A stretch of DNA of 64,000 nt from Aplectana chamaeleonis (Eukaryota; Nematoda; Chromadorea; Rhabditida; Cosmocercidae), in contig JAPDOI010000038.1 of the NCBI GenBank assembly GCA_029168955.1, positions 2,693,001 through 2,757,000 of the forward strand, in the 5' to 3' direction. The number at the start of each line of letters is the position of its first letter. Within the stretch, counting starts at the first letter, position 1. Shown here one piece after another: positions 43,401 to 51,279 of this stretch. A program made the position numbers and the translations under genes. Under the pieces are notes generated by a model. That model was not told where the DNA came from. It searched no databases and worked only from the letters and a program-made list of their open reading frames with translations.

Positions 43401-44782
43401 TTGGTCGCGGCAGGGACGAAGACTGATGACTCAGAATGCGCCGCCTTAACCAGTCCCAAGGTGTCTCTATTCGTTGCTGGACCAACCGCGCCCAGGCCTC
43501 CTTGAGGAGCGAAAGCATCGCGCTTTCGCGACAATATAAGTGTGAGTTACGTGTAACACATGTTTAGCATACATGTAATATCAATGTAAGTTACACGTGA
43601 TATAAATGTATGTTACATGTGATATAAATGCAAGTTACTTAAGACATTCAAGTAATTTACGTTTATGTTGCAAGTAACTTGTTTTCATTTTTCTGAGAAG
43701 CCGCCTTCGGTAAATGCTCCTATCTGAAATTAAAGAGCTGCCACAACGTGGTCATTCTGAAGCACAGGATAGTTTCATGCCCGAGAGTGGAACAAGGGAA
43801 TTTCCCTTTTTTTGTCTCTACCACCGAGCGGCTGTATCAAACGTGCATTGTAGAGAATAATTTGAGGGGAGCATCATCATTACAATGTATAACATGAAGT
43901 TTGCGTAACGCAGTGCTTGTATTCGCATTGGCGCATAAGAATCTCCCTCTCTCCAGAAAAGCCGTTCTAACTCACGTATACTTATTAGAATCTGGGAAAT
44001 GTATGTGACAGCCGGTTGCCCTCATGACTTGTTGGATCCCGCGTCCGGCTTTTCCAATAATGTGCGAGTGAATTGAGTGATGGATGTCCATTTTGAGAGT
44101 GACTCGCTCTTTCTGAAAAACGGCAAGGAGCTAGTCAAGCTGTTGCAGTTTAGGTTAATACATATGTATTAGAAGACATTAATACGGACTCGCCTTGACC
44201 TGCAGTGCAGCATTTATACACTTTTTAGCTTCGTCTATCTCTTTCAGGGTTCCAATCACTTTCACAAATGGATCTGAAGGTGTAATTACATGTATATGGA
44301 TGAACCCTGTAAAAGCTAAAACGGAGGTGGTTCACTTCGCAGACCGCGGACACTCGAGGCACGGACGCGTTGCGATGATTAATAGCAGAGAATACAAGCG
44401 CTCACCTTTTTTGGTTTTCGCACCGATCTTGAGTTGTGATGGCCAGCAGATCTCTGCGCCGGAATACTGTTTGACCTACACACAAATTATTAAAACAAAT
44501 GTGCTCGAGACGAAGGTAATTAAAAAACGTTTTGAAATTCAAACGCACTTTTTCGAAGAAATCCGTCGCGTTCATCGACACCAAACCTGTTTCACCTGCA
44601 GAAGCACCTGGAATGTTTTGATGGAATTATCGATGTAAGCACATCTATGATGTGGGTGTCGACTAGAGTATATCTGAGCCTACCCACTCACCCGTGATCA
44701 TGGCCTCGAGTCGTCGACGGTCGACTGGAATCTTTTGTTCGTATCTGCCGTCCTGCTGTAGGACGACATCGTCAGAAATCAT
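26582..44782 (-). CDS. bcc-1: Bicaudal-C homologue (KH and SAM RNA-binding protein), spliced gene
   Basis: Bicaudal-C proteins bind mRNAs through KH domains, recruit the CCR4-NOT deadenylase and polymerise through a SAM domain; they act in the cytoplasm in germline and epithelial patterning. Hand-built exons: 44782-44692, 44595-44549, 44475-44406, 44273-44200, 44112-43976, 40634-40554, 37969-37847, 35488-35408, ~34888-34853, 33914-33704, 33535-33431, then six from 28445 to 26582. Order and motifs follow BICC1 from start to SAM. Gaps: part of the second KH after 43976 (a 25-base microexon 40898-40874 would fit), an exon between 33431 and 28445 to restore phase, and the last exon. The long introns (3 to 5 kb) are filled with MITEs and palindromes. 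No lesion was found in the assembled exons, so I take the gene as functional. The Penelope insertion lies 270 bases past the last recognised exon. Confidence 0.85.
27200..27375 (+). repeat. Truncated family H fragment
   Basis: It repeats the H-family interior: 'aaatccgcataag', 'tatgcaaagtttggaaaatg' and 'gctgaacacaatcatgaggt' have counterparts at about 4080-4210 and 47255-47350. It lies in a Bicaudal-C intron. The 93-codon plus frame 27093-27374 is a product of this repeat. Confidence 0.6.
29093..29213. mobile_element. Short MITE, family F (F2)
   Basis: Ends TTTTAGTCTGACGC...ATCAGACTAA, ~120 bases, same body as F1. Its right end touches the outer end of the large nested palindrome at 29214. 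Confidence 0.75.
29245..29487. mobile_element. TA-flanked palindromic MITE, family E (E1)
   Basis: Left 'TACAGTTGACCGCAATG', right 'AACATTGCTGTATA'. The arms contain 'gcggttgcggactcg' / 'cgagtccgcaacctcac' and 'ctggcactttgccag' blocks around a centre near 29350. Related to E2 (39945-40433) and to the half-elements at 53622 and 58614. Confidence 0.65.
29661..29731 (+). ncRNA. tRNA-like sequence in palindrome arm (left)
   Basis: An A-box-like 'tggtgtagtggat' and a B-box 'ggttcgattcc' are 38 bases apart, with a D-arm (GCT...AGC) and an ATATG/CATGT anticodon-type stem. The T stem is only 2 bp and the acceptor stem does not close, so this is a decayed tRNA or a tRNA-derived (SINE-type) promoter rather than a working tRNA gene. 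Confidence 0.45.
30040..30957. mobile_element. Fold-back element, family H (H3)
   Basis: The arms start 'acaaggtgttttattgttag' and end with its degenerate complement. The sub-terminal 'tctcttgtggctcaatagta' block is inverted at 30869-30890. Same interior as H1, H2 and H4. It forms the core of the nested palindrome. Confidence 0.7.
31256..31328 (-). ncRNA. tRNA-like sequence in palindrome arm (right)
   Basis: Reverse-complement partner of 29661-29731 with two or three differences (for example 'tggtgaagtgg' in the A box). Same weaknesses in the T and acceptor stems. Confidence 0.45.
31747..33108. mobile_element. TA-flanked element, family K (K1), with a nested palindrome
   Basis: Ends TATACATTGGATCC...GGATCCAATGTATA. 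The interior is built of a recurring 'ttttcggtgattcgga'-like block in many degenerate copies near both ends. In the middle (32350-32690) sits a second inverted structure with 'gcgacagcgacag' and 'tagcgcatacttcc' / 'ggaaagtatgcacta'. A short relative, K2, is at 60117-60269. The open frame 32219-32485 lies inside it and is not called. Confidence 0.7.
33431..33914 (-). CDS. bcc-1: Bicaudal-C exons: KH-like repeat
   Basis: Exon 33914-33704 starts after a pyrimidine-rich acceptor and encodes '...HHKIITLSIFD...GLSQVVLSFDMAVSE...'. Against BICC1 this aligns without gaps over about 30 residues up to the 'PLVLMFDM' motif, then continues to 'QDVVVNT' (BICC1 'SVIVKS'). The donor is weak (GTTCCG) but the phase fits the next exon, 33535-33431, 'AEENMLSIFRARESMIGS', which matches BICC1 'RNALNMYEARKCLLG'. 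That exon ends in GTGAGA. Together these form the end of one KH-like unit and the start of the last. Confidence 0.75.
34236..34738. mobile_element. MITE family I (I2)
   Basis: Degenerate ends 'cggcactgttcgcgataaaa' and 'ttatcgcggacagtgcctt', a 500-base span, inside a Bicaudal-C intron. The flanking TTAA is mutated on both sides. Confidence 0.6.
34853..34970 (-). CDS. bcc-1: Bicaudal-C exon, KH-like, acceptor uncertain
   Basis: The end is clear: 'CLFEKGPECED' followed by GTAAGC at 34852, in phase 0 with exon 33914-33704. The start is not. An acceptor before 34970 gives a KH-like 'ILIPFEAR...MKNLLLRSG' frame but needs a different phase. 'ggctgcag' before 34888 gives a 12-codon exon in the right phase after 35408. 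I prefer 34888 by phase and keep the longer form as an alternative. Confidence 0.5.
35408..35488 (-). CDS. bcc-1: Bicaudal-C exon: KH-like repeat with degenerate GxxG loop
   Basis: A 27-codon exon, phase 0 at both ends, acceptor 'ggagttcag', donor GTGAGT. The sequence 'LQLSDASQPLLIFGPISGVL' then 'VRKFIM' lines up with the BICC1 segment containing 'GRNGSNIKHIM'. The nucleic-acid-binding GxxG loop is replaced by 'GPISG', which suggests a KH-like fold without classical RNA contact. Confidence 0.65.
35668..36105. mobile_element. TTAA-flanked MITE, family I (I3)
   Basis: Left 'gggcagtgtccacgataaat' after TTAA (35664-35667). Right 'aacgtgaacactacct' before TTAA (36106-36109). Shares the right TTAA with I4. 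Confidence 0.75.
36110..36580. mobile_element. TTAA-flanked MITE, family I (I4)
   Basis: Left 'agcaaagttcacgaagaaag', right 'tttatcgtgaacacagcct'. The left TTAA is shared with I3; the right flank is TTGA. The open frames on both strands here are repeat-internal. Confidence 0.7.
36850..37055. repeat. Tandem repeat, 41-base period
   Basis: The block 'cgaataatcgaatattcaaa' starts at 36931, 36972 and 37013, exactly 41 bases apart, with a degenerate upstream unit from about 36870. Each unit is itself made of short 'attcgaat' palindromes. Located in a Bicaudal-C intron. Confidence 0.85.
37847..37969 (-). CDS. bcc-1: Bicaudal-C exon: KH-like segment
   Basis: A 41-codon exon, phase 0 to phase 0, acceptor 'ctgtttcag', donor GTAAGA. 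The stretch 'LYSCALKSNAGDDLIILQAV' followed by 'MDQFRIP' aligns with BICC1 'MYGATVTVRSTQNN...VKEGTAMLLEHLAG...IP', the last strand and helix of a KH unit. Confidence 0.7.
38261..38724. mobile_element. Fold-back MITE, family A (A3)
   Basis: Left 'cagcatacacgctcgtaaac', right 'gtttacgagcgtgtatgctg', arms of ~180 bases. The termini have lost the TTAA context. It lies 22 bases before A4 in the same orientation. Confidence 0.75.
38746..39210. mobile_element. Fold-back MITE, family A (A4)
   Basis: Left 'agacagcatacacgctcg' after TTAA (38742-38745); right 'cgtgtatgctgcct' followed by TTAG. The arms are ~200 bases. This copy is the closest to A1. Confidence 0.8.
39350..39660. repeat. Truncated MITE C (C3) and repeat X2
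   Basis: About 39355-39500 repeats one end of family C ('gcacagtacaccctcag', then 'gagatctcaattcct'). About 39500-39660 is family X in inverted orientation relative to 14970-15160. I could not find the other end of the C copy. Confidence 0.55.
39780..39944. repeat. Pentanucleotide microsatellite (AACAT/AGCAT), left part
   Basis: Runs of 'agcat' and 'aacat' units, imperfect. They continue after the E2 element at 40434-40535, so E2 appears to have inserted into the microsatellite. A shorter block of the same repeat lies at 37978-38015. Confidence 0.85.
39945..40433. mobile_element. Palindromic MITE, family E (E2)
   Basis: Left 'ttaccgcgatgttaaaagaa', right 'tccttttgaaactgcggtaa'. The arms include 'gatgcggttgcggtcacaca' and its complement, and 'cgacagcacagctga' at 40029 mirrored at 40337. 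Both flanks are pentanucleotide repeat. Confidence 0.75.
40554..40634 (-). CDS. bcc-1: Bicaudal-C exon: after second KH
   Basis: A 27-codon exon, phase 0 at both ends, with a textbook acceptor (ttttttccag) and donor GTATGG. 'AISPLILTFDLPW' matches BICC1 'RELLPLVLMFELP'. The preceding residues of the KH helix should be in an exon I have not fixed; a 25-base candidate, 40898-40874, would link phase 2 to phase 0 and gives 'TDSTNKSDQ', resembling BICC1 'NNQAEKSNQ'. Confidence 0.7.
41029..41286 (+). CDS. Hypothetical 85-residue open frame in a Bicaudal-C intron
   Basis: The frame opens at ATG 41029 and is rich in Ser, Thr, Glu, Lys and Asp ('SRAPQAPCKRDRTSS', 'DDISWLGSKMSFTRS') with a hydrophilic, protein-like composition. 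It runs opposite to Bicaudal-C inside the intron between 43976 and 40898. No acceptor, known domain or repeat relationship was seen. It could be a nested gene's exon or chance. Confidence 0.3.
   Translation: MSRAPQAPCKRDRTSSIYSTELDKETIHRSGSEPIYANKKTSPTSHEALTDDISWLGSKMSFTRSIFLEYGEKVSNLISTTYVNA
41430..43700. repeat. Short-period repeat region, GTTACTTGTAACAT type
   Basis: Self-complementary words such as 'agttacttgtaacata', 'atgttacatgtgatataaat' and 'gataagtcgcaggtaactta' recur at 41445-41620, 42200-42350, 42580-42725 and 43540-43690, in both orientations. Between them lie an inserted MITE (J) and two unrelated GC-richer segments (42365-42560, 43290-43530). It has the look of a large element with satellite-like ends. 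No gene was recognised; the 77-codon frame 43272-43505 has no domain. Confidence 0.6.
41623..42081. mobile_element. TTAA-flanked MITE, family J
   Basis: Ends AGGCATCGTACGCGC...GCGCGTACGATGCCT, TTAA on the left (41619-41622), TCGA on the right. It interrupts the GTTACTTGTAACAT repeat region. Single copy in this window. Confidence 0.7.
43976..44782 (-). CDS. bcc-1: Bicaudal-C 5' exon group: start codon and first KH domains
   Basis: Five exons in perfect phase: 44782-44692, 44595-44549, 44475-44406, 44273-44200, 44112-43976. The ATG at 44782 follows TTTTTTTTCAG by three bases with an in-frame TAA between, so it is the true start and a likely spliced-leader acceptor. Encoded landmarks: 'PVDRRRLEAMI', 'CWPSQLKIGAKTKK', 'DPFVKVIGTLKEIDEAKK', 'RVTLKMD', 'HSHIIGKAGRGIQQVM', 'TGCHIHFPDSN'. 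These match BICC1 motif by motif, and the GKAG loop is an intact GxxG. Introns of 73-132 bases use GTGAGT, GTGCGT, GTGAGC, GTCAAG and GTGAGT donors. The product of this part is 139 residues. Confidence 0.9.
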
Positions 44783-44797
44783 TTACTGAAAAAAAAG
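44783..44797 (-). promoter_or_regulatory. Likely spliced-leader trans-splice acceptor of Bicaudal-C
   Basis: A run of T (A on the plus strand) followed by CAG sits immediately 5' of TAA-ATG at 44785-44780. A strong acceptor three bases before a start codon, with no upstream in-frame codon possible, is the usual arrangement at nematode trans-spliced 5' ends. An ordinary 5'UTR intron remains possible. Confidence 0.55.
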
Positions 44798-44845
44798 TTT
44801 TTCAGTTTCGGGTACTAGTTCAGGATTCTCAAATCATGCGTCGTC

Positions 44846-45043
44846 AAACCCTACTCAGGCCGTTCTCTTGATAGTCCGGTTCCTTCTCCCAATTTTCGGG
44901 CCACTGCTGTTGCTGTCCTGGCTCGTCCAGCTCACCCGGAAAGCAGCAGCAGTGGCCCGGACAGCAACGGCAATACACCCGCAGATTGGAAAAACGAGCT
45001 GAACTGTCAGGCGGCTCGAGGAGGAGAATCGTCTGAGTAATTA
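44846..45043. repeat. GC-rich palindromic repeat, family G (G2)
   Basis: 'gggccactgctgttgctgtc' and its complement face each other around a 'ggctcgtccag' centre; the outer 'gaactgtcaggcggctcg' block matches G1 and G3. It lies about 60 bases upstream of the Bicaudal-C start, so it may overlap the promoter. Confidence 0.7.
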
Positions 45044-46335
45044 GTGAGACGTTGTGCTCCCAATGGAACGTAATGCACACTAAACAGAAACTAATGACAG
45101 GGTTACAGGCGACTTCAGCTCAAGTTTCCTGAAGGTTTCACGTAGCTTACATATTTGACTTATACAACTTGCAAACAGGAAGTTTGATTCTGGAGATCGA
45201 GAAACGAACTGCCAAGAACAACTCGAAATCGGTAGATTGGAAATCTGTTCGTCACGGATTAGGAGGCACCAATAAAGACATTTCTTCCAACAAATACTTC
45301 AGCATTTTGAGGCACTTTTCGAGAATGAGAAGGTGAAAACCATCGGAAGTCGGGAAATCCCAATTCAGACATCGGATTCAAACACACCCTTGCTAGAAAG
45401 CGAGGCGCGATCATTGCGGCTGGGCGCGCGGCGTTCGCGACACCACCAGTTAGGCGTCGTTTATAGTTCCGCCACCGAGCGGCGCGTCACAGTGCATTGC
45501 TGTAATATTGATCAGGGCGCGGTGCGACCGATATTGTAGGATTGCACTCCGCCGCGCCGCTCGGCGACGGAAGTAGAGTTCGCGCAATCACTTTAGTCTG
45601 ATGAATGGACGGGGCTGCAACGGTGGATCACCCCGCGCAAATCGAAACCCCATTCTTCAGTGAGACCGCCAACCCCACATGGCCAGCCGCCTGGTCCATG
45701 CGTCAGACTAAATTGAAAACGAAAACCATATAAACAACGCCTTAGCGTGGTTGGCTATGTATCACCACAGCGGCGTCCACTCACTAGACTAAATTCTACA
45801 ACGAGACCATATACTCTGTTCATGTTGTAAGCTCCACATAAACATAGACAAGGAAGAGGCTTCTATGGGATCCAACAAAACATGGACTAGCAAAAATCTT
45901 TCTGAAAAAAAAGCCCAATTTGAGAATGGTTTAGCCTGAATCTGTGAGAAAAGAGCCCGTTCTCAGTGGGGTTTTCCTTTGTTTCGAGTGAATATAATCC
46001 CTGCCGATATATGGGTCTCCTCAGTTGTTCTTCTAAGAAATGAAAAAAACCCAGATTGAGGATCAGCACCCTGAAGAATCTCCTGTATTCAGCAGGTAAC
46101 AATGTTCAACCTCCTAAATTGCAAACTTGTATTTCCAATTTTTTTCGGAGGGGGGGGGGCTTTTGAGGCATTTTTCTGGATTTTTTTCCAAATTTGGAAG
46201 TGGGTAGGCCAAAATCTGAAATAGTCGTCATCTCGTGATGTTCCCTTCCGCTATTTTATCTAGAGTTGATTTAGAGTAAAGTGGTGCTAGGCAACCAGAG
46301 GTCGTTCATCCAACCTTATATATTCTCATTCATTG
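45044..46335. other. No gene recognised; contains MITE F3
   Basis: F3 (45592-45713) is an inverted copy of F1/F2 with ends TTTAGTCTGATG...CAGACTAAA. Near 45395-45590 a GC-rich inverted pair ('gcggctgggcgcgcggcg' / 'ccgccgcgccgctcgg') is visible. The remaining frames are unsupported. Confidence 0.45.
45592..45713. mobile_element. Short MITE, family F (F3)
   Basis: Inverted relative to F1 and F2, about 88% similar by eye, with the same 'gacggggctgc' and 'caccccgcgc' blocks. Confidence 0.7.
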
Positions 46336-46501
46336 TGTATGGGACACCTAAAAAATTCTGATTCTATGCTTATCTTGTGAAGAATTGCCGGCTAGTCACA
46401 ATGGTATCTCTGAATTCAATCAACGTCTCCTAAGAACGGAGTTATGGCACCTGAAATAAGTCTACATTCCGATCGCGGAATTTTGGTGGACGAGTTGTCT
46501 C

Positions 46502-47537
46502 ACAAGAGAAGTATACAAAGCGTAGGTCGGATCTGCCAAAACGACTAGTATCGCTAGTATCTCTTCTGACTCAATAGTATGTAGAAAGGCGCAGTATCCC
46601 GCCCCGAGCTGCGGGTTACAAGAAGTTATGAGCATTTTTTAAGCCTTGCAAAAAGGCAGGGGTACCATCAGGCCTTTTTCTTTAAGTTTCAAAAAAAAAT
46701 CAGATTTAGCTCAAAAGTTGTATGTCGAGGTAGCTTAGGGTGGTGAACACGAATCTGAAGACCGTTTTTCGAAATTTTGAGGTTTGCTGTAGTTACGGTA
46801 GGTACCATGTTATTTAGGGGCCAAAACTCACCTTAGTATTTTGAAAATCGACAAAGGGACCTTAAATTCGTATTCTCCACCCCGATTAACCCCTGTATAC
46901 AAATTTTGATTGAAATCTGAGATTTTGATCAAACTACCGTGTACCCACCGTAATCTAGAGTAATCTGTAAAAAGCCTATAAACGGACTCCAGGTTTGTGT
47001 TTAGCACTCCGAAAAACCCTTAGAAATGATTTTGAGACATAGCTATCGTAGAAATCCAGAAATCTTGAATGTGGCGTTTTTCCCTCGAAATTTTCCCCGG
47101 TTGGGAAGCTTCAAACGAAATTAGCCGAAAACTTTGGAAAATCGATTAATAAACCACCGATTCGTGATCAGCGCCCAAAAAACCCCCCTGGGAGAATTTT
47201 AGGTCAAATCTGGAACAGTCCGGTTGGGCGTTTATTTATACCGACTGCGCTGTCAGTCTTTACAAAGTATGGAAAATGTGCCTTCACTCAAACTTTGCTC
47301 AGGTGGGTAGTTTTGGGCGCTGAACACATTTATGAGGTCCGTTTCCAGGTTCTTTGAAGACTAACGCGCTTTTTTGAAGGTACAAAAACCACAAAAAACG
47401 ACCTTTTTAGCTTGCAACTTCTTGGAACCTGCGGCTCGGGGCGGGATACTGCGCAGTTATACTATTGAACCACAAGAGATACTAAAGACACTAGTCGTTT
47501 TGGCAGATCCAACCTACGCTTTGTATACTTCTCTTGT
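46502..47537. mobile_element. Fold-back element, family H (H4)
   Basis: Best-preserved H copy: left 'acaagagaagtatacaaagc', right 'gctttgtatacttctcttgt', with inward blocks 'gtaggtcggatctgccaaaa' mirrored at 47500. Inserted in C5. Open frames inside are arm-derived. Confidence 0.8.
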
Positions 47538-47740
47538 CAAGCCTGTATTTCCAGTCGTAGCAAACCACGATGAAGAGACAAACCGGCAAGATAGTGAAAA
47601 TCGAAGACGCGGTTAAAATTCACCCATTCATCTGACCTCTGTTGAGGTCGAAAATCAAGATTAAGGGCCGGCCCGTGATGGTCACCTATATATCGCTTAT
47701 TTGGCGGAATACAGATCTCGAAATTGACAACTACGGCGAT

Positions 47741-47948
47741 TTTGAGCCCCGAGCCACCCGACAGTTTGGCTCGCGTTTTCTTAATCTCCGTGCCACTGCT
47801 GTTGCTGTTCGGGCCGCCGATATTGCTGTCCGGGCTCCTCTAGTTCGCCCGGACGGCAACATCAGTGGCTCGGATAGCAACAGCAGTGGCCCGGAAAATA
47901 AGGCAGCACGAGTCGAACTGTCAGGCGGCTGGGGGCCGCGAATTGCCT
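47741..47948. repeat. GC-rich palindromic repeat, family G (G3)
   Basis: Carries 'gccactgctgttgctgttcg' and its complement, and 'gtcgaactgtcaggcggct' at the right. Inserted in C5. Confidence 0.7.
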
Positions 47949-48030
47949 GAAAAGTGTTTTACAGCAAGGGTCTACTAGACAATTAAATGTGAATCTCAGA
48001 CTTCATGTCCCAGTATGTACAGTGCATCCA

Positions 48031-50460
48031 AATATTCAAAGCGTTGTCTACAAACAGCAAGAAAATTTAGCTGGAAGCATGCAACACCTACTCAGGCAAC
48101 CATGGCTCGGAGCAGGACCGGGTCCTCCCAATTATGACATCATCTTCCTGGCAGCGGCCGAGGGTCGAAAAGCGACCGCGGCCCCAGTCCGGTTGAAATA
48201 GCAGCCTCGGTCGCTGTCCGGTTGCTCTTGGGGCGACTGCGGTGCCTATGCGACAGATCGACAGACGCAGGAGTGGTTGCTCTTCGAGTTATAACGTGTG
48301 GGTCACGCGATCAACAGGTATAAATGGCGGACGGATCTCCCATGGCACGCGGTGAAGATATCTTCCCCATTGCGGAACATGCCGGGATGGTGTCCTTCTT
48401 GCGGCCTGTGTCAGGATTCAACTTCTTGCCCACAGGAAGTGGCAAGTACATACTTATCTTATGAGGCTTCATCCTCTTGAGAAGAGGCGAAAATAACCGG
48501 AGAGCGGCTGCTGTCGCCCGAATAGATGGCTAATTTTTGCTCGGAGCGGAGAGACAGCGTCGCTCGAGTCGCTCTCCGGTCCCGCCCCGAGCGATGGTTT
48601 GTGTGAATGTGTCAGGCCAATACCTTTTATCCGTACAGAAAGAGGGACTTTGCATTGGCTGACAAAGCTCAGAACAGTTTGAGAAAAATGCTAAATTCCT
48701 ATAGTTTTTTCTCCAGTTTTCTCCTATTCAGCATTCCCTGCTGCGAGAAGGAGGAATACATTTATTGGGGCTTACGTTGTAAATTGAGAGATGTGTATAT
48801 GGTATTCAAATGTGAAATTTGATTTGTCACAGTTCTCCACTCTATCACAAACACAGACAAGAGGGGATTCAGTGAAAATTTCGTATCGTGAACCGAGGTC
48901 GAACATCAGAAGCTTCAGTTTTGCTTGTCAAGCGGGTTCTGCATACGGCGCCTCAAGACATGGGATACAATCTATCCCTATCTTTTTAGAACAGGTCAAG
49001 CGTTTCGCTAAGACCGAAGTTCTTTCTAAATAGGATTGCAGGTTGACATTTATCTTTTTTCCTTCTCTAGCTACATATCTCACATTTGTCTTAAACAACG
49101 TAACAAATTAATATTATCAACATCAAAAAGAAATAATGGGAATACGTACTAGAGGGAACAAAGAACCCTTTGAGAGGAAAGCAAATGCAGTTGCATTCCG
49201 AAACACCGACATAACTACGTGATAAACTGCGTAACGCTAAAGCGGAACACGGTTTGTCACCGGTAGCCTTCACTGGGTCAATTCGATTCTTGCGAGAACG
49301 ATGGCTAAACAGACATCGAGAGCGGCTCCGTCGGATTCAGCGAATAAGAAGTTCAAAGGATATGACGCTCAACGATTATGAACAACAACAAATCCTTCTA
49401 CAAAATTAAATTATGGAAAATTATGAACTTCTAAACTTCTAAAACTTCTAAAATTATGGAAATTTCAACGAATCGGCAACAAAAGGGGTCACATGAAGCC
49501 GACATTTGGAACAAAGTGTATCGTCTAGAATCACATGAGTTTAGATTATTCATGAGAGAAAAACCCAACAAGAACATATGGAGAACATTCAGAACAGTGT
49601 CATCTCTTTCCAGTTGCAGCGATCAGGTCCGTTCAGGACGCTTTTACTTTGTCAGGCTTACTTCGGAAAACGATAAAATACAAAAAAGGTACTCAGGGAA
49701 GAACAGAAATTCTCCCAGTTTCACGTTACAAAGTTTTATCAAAATCAACTATGAGCAAATAAATCTCAAAAAATTCAACGTTATGTTTGGCAATTAAAGA
49801 ATCCAGTCGGACGAATGTGTCGATGATGGTGATGAAGGGAACGTGAGCGAGAAGTGCACCACTATTCGTTCCCATCAATCATCACCGTTTCATAAAGAGC
49901 GATAATCTTCTACTGGGTTTACAGGCACACTCACACTAAGGAATGTCTTAAGGAGTAGAATAACGTTTATTGGATTCCATGCAAGGATACACACTGGCAG
50001 ACCAAGAGTCAGATGATTTTTTTGTGTTGACAACATTTGGGTTTCGAAATCTTAGTTGCACTGCTCGTCTGATCTTGTACTGCGTGGACGCTAAGTGGTG
50101 CGTCGCATAATATGGACGACATCCAGTACCTTGACCTATGCCTTTCACCCTAGCGTTGTTGGTCCTACAACGATAGCCTGACGCAAGCACCGGCCGAGCG
50201 TAGTTGAATGATTCGAACGGCGGCTACAATTTGCCATAGTCGACTGCGGTCAATTCGTGGCTTTTTTTTGCATCGTGCGGCGCTTCGTTCTGCGGCCTTT
50301 GTGGTCTTTAGATTCTTATCATCCTACTCTATAATACAGGTGGCTCACGGTGAGCACCTACGAAGGACATGTTGCCTATTTCGTAATATATGTTTGCCAT
50401 CGTTGGGATGCGTATTGATTAGTACAGTGAGGTGCCAGCTGAAGGCATGAAGCTGAAGGC
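48031..50460. other. No confident gene; several open frames of unknown status
   Basis: Plus frames at 48607-48822, 48791-49033 and 49456-49797 (the last 113 residues, Ser/Lys/Asn-rich) and a minus frame 50190-49948 (80 residues, basic, ending near an AATAAA on the minus strand) have some protein-like composition. None shows a domain, and I could not connect them by splice sites. A short run of 'aacttctaaa' repeats lies at 49425-49455. Confidence 0.3.
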
Positions 50461-50462
50461 TT

Positions 50463-51260
50463 GTGTGTCGAATATGCATTCAACTCTGGTGAACACACCC
50501 ACCGGAAGGCTCCATCGCAGAGGCGCGTGCTCCAAACAGCAGCAACTGCTGCGAAATTGCATTACAGGGGCTTGTGCTGCCAAATTTAATCAAAGGAATA
50601 CGTGCTGCAAGGTAGTCCAACACTATCTTAGCAGCACACGGACAAGCGGCGGAGCACCGAAATACGACTCGGTCAGCTCGCCGAACACCTCATAAAACCG
50701 CCGCATTCAATATGTGTTTAATATGCATCCAACTCGAGTGACCACACCCATCGAAAAGCTTCATCACAGGGGCATGTGCTCCAAACAGCAGCACGTGCTG
50801 CAAAATTTTATAGTAGGAGCATGTGCCGCGAAGTTCAATCGCAGGAGTATGTACGTGCTGCAAGGTAGACCAGAGCCGTCGTAGCAGCACGCAGACGCGA
50901 CGCGGCCGGCACACCGACGTGCGACGCGGCCAGCTCGCCGAGCACCATTTGGGGCCGTCAGCCATTGGACGAGGCTTCCAGTGGCCGGGCGGGTAAAGTT
51001 CTGCAAACTTGGGTAGTTGAACCGGCGAAGCTGCCGACCTCTCAGTTCCGTCTCAGGAGTACATCGTATACTTTCCTTTTTTGGAAAATCGTTTTGTCAT
51101 CGAGTTGAATGTGTATCATGCACGCATTGAACGTCTTATGTGTTGGGGCACGTGCTGTGATTTGGAACACAGTAGGAGCATTTGCTTCCTGAGCAGCGCG
51201 TTCCCTGAATGTTCTCGGAACCGCCTTACCTTCGAGGTGAATGCATATTCGACACGCACT
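50463..51260. repeat. Degenerate ~250-base tandem repeat
   Basis: Unit 1 (~50463-50700) and unit 2 (~50713-50960) share 'aatatgcat', 'cacaggggcatgtgctcc', 'aaacagcagca', 'acgtgctgcaaggtag' and a 'agctcgccgaacacc' block in the same order. A third, poorer unit spans about 51090-51260. Frames in this stretch follow the repeat. Confidence 0.6.
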
Positions 51261-51279
51261 GAATGCGGCAATTGTCTGA

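Larger units (their letters stand above)
46336..48030. mobile_element. MITE family C (C5), interrupted twice
   Basis: Left part 46336-46500 ('gggacacctaaaaaattctg' onward) matches C1 from 10210. It resumes at 47640-47735 ('tatatatcgcttatttgg', 'agatctcg') and again at 47950-48030 ('gtctactagacaatta'). The first gap holds H4 (46502-47537), the second the palindrome G3 (47741-47948). Thus C5 is older than both insertions. Confidence 0.65.
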
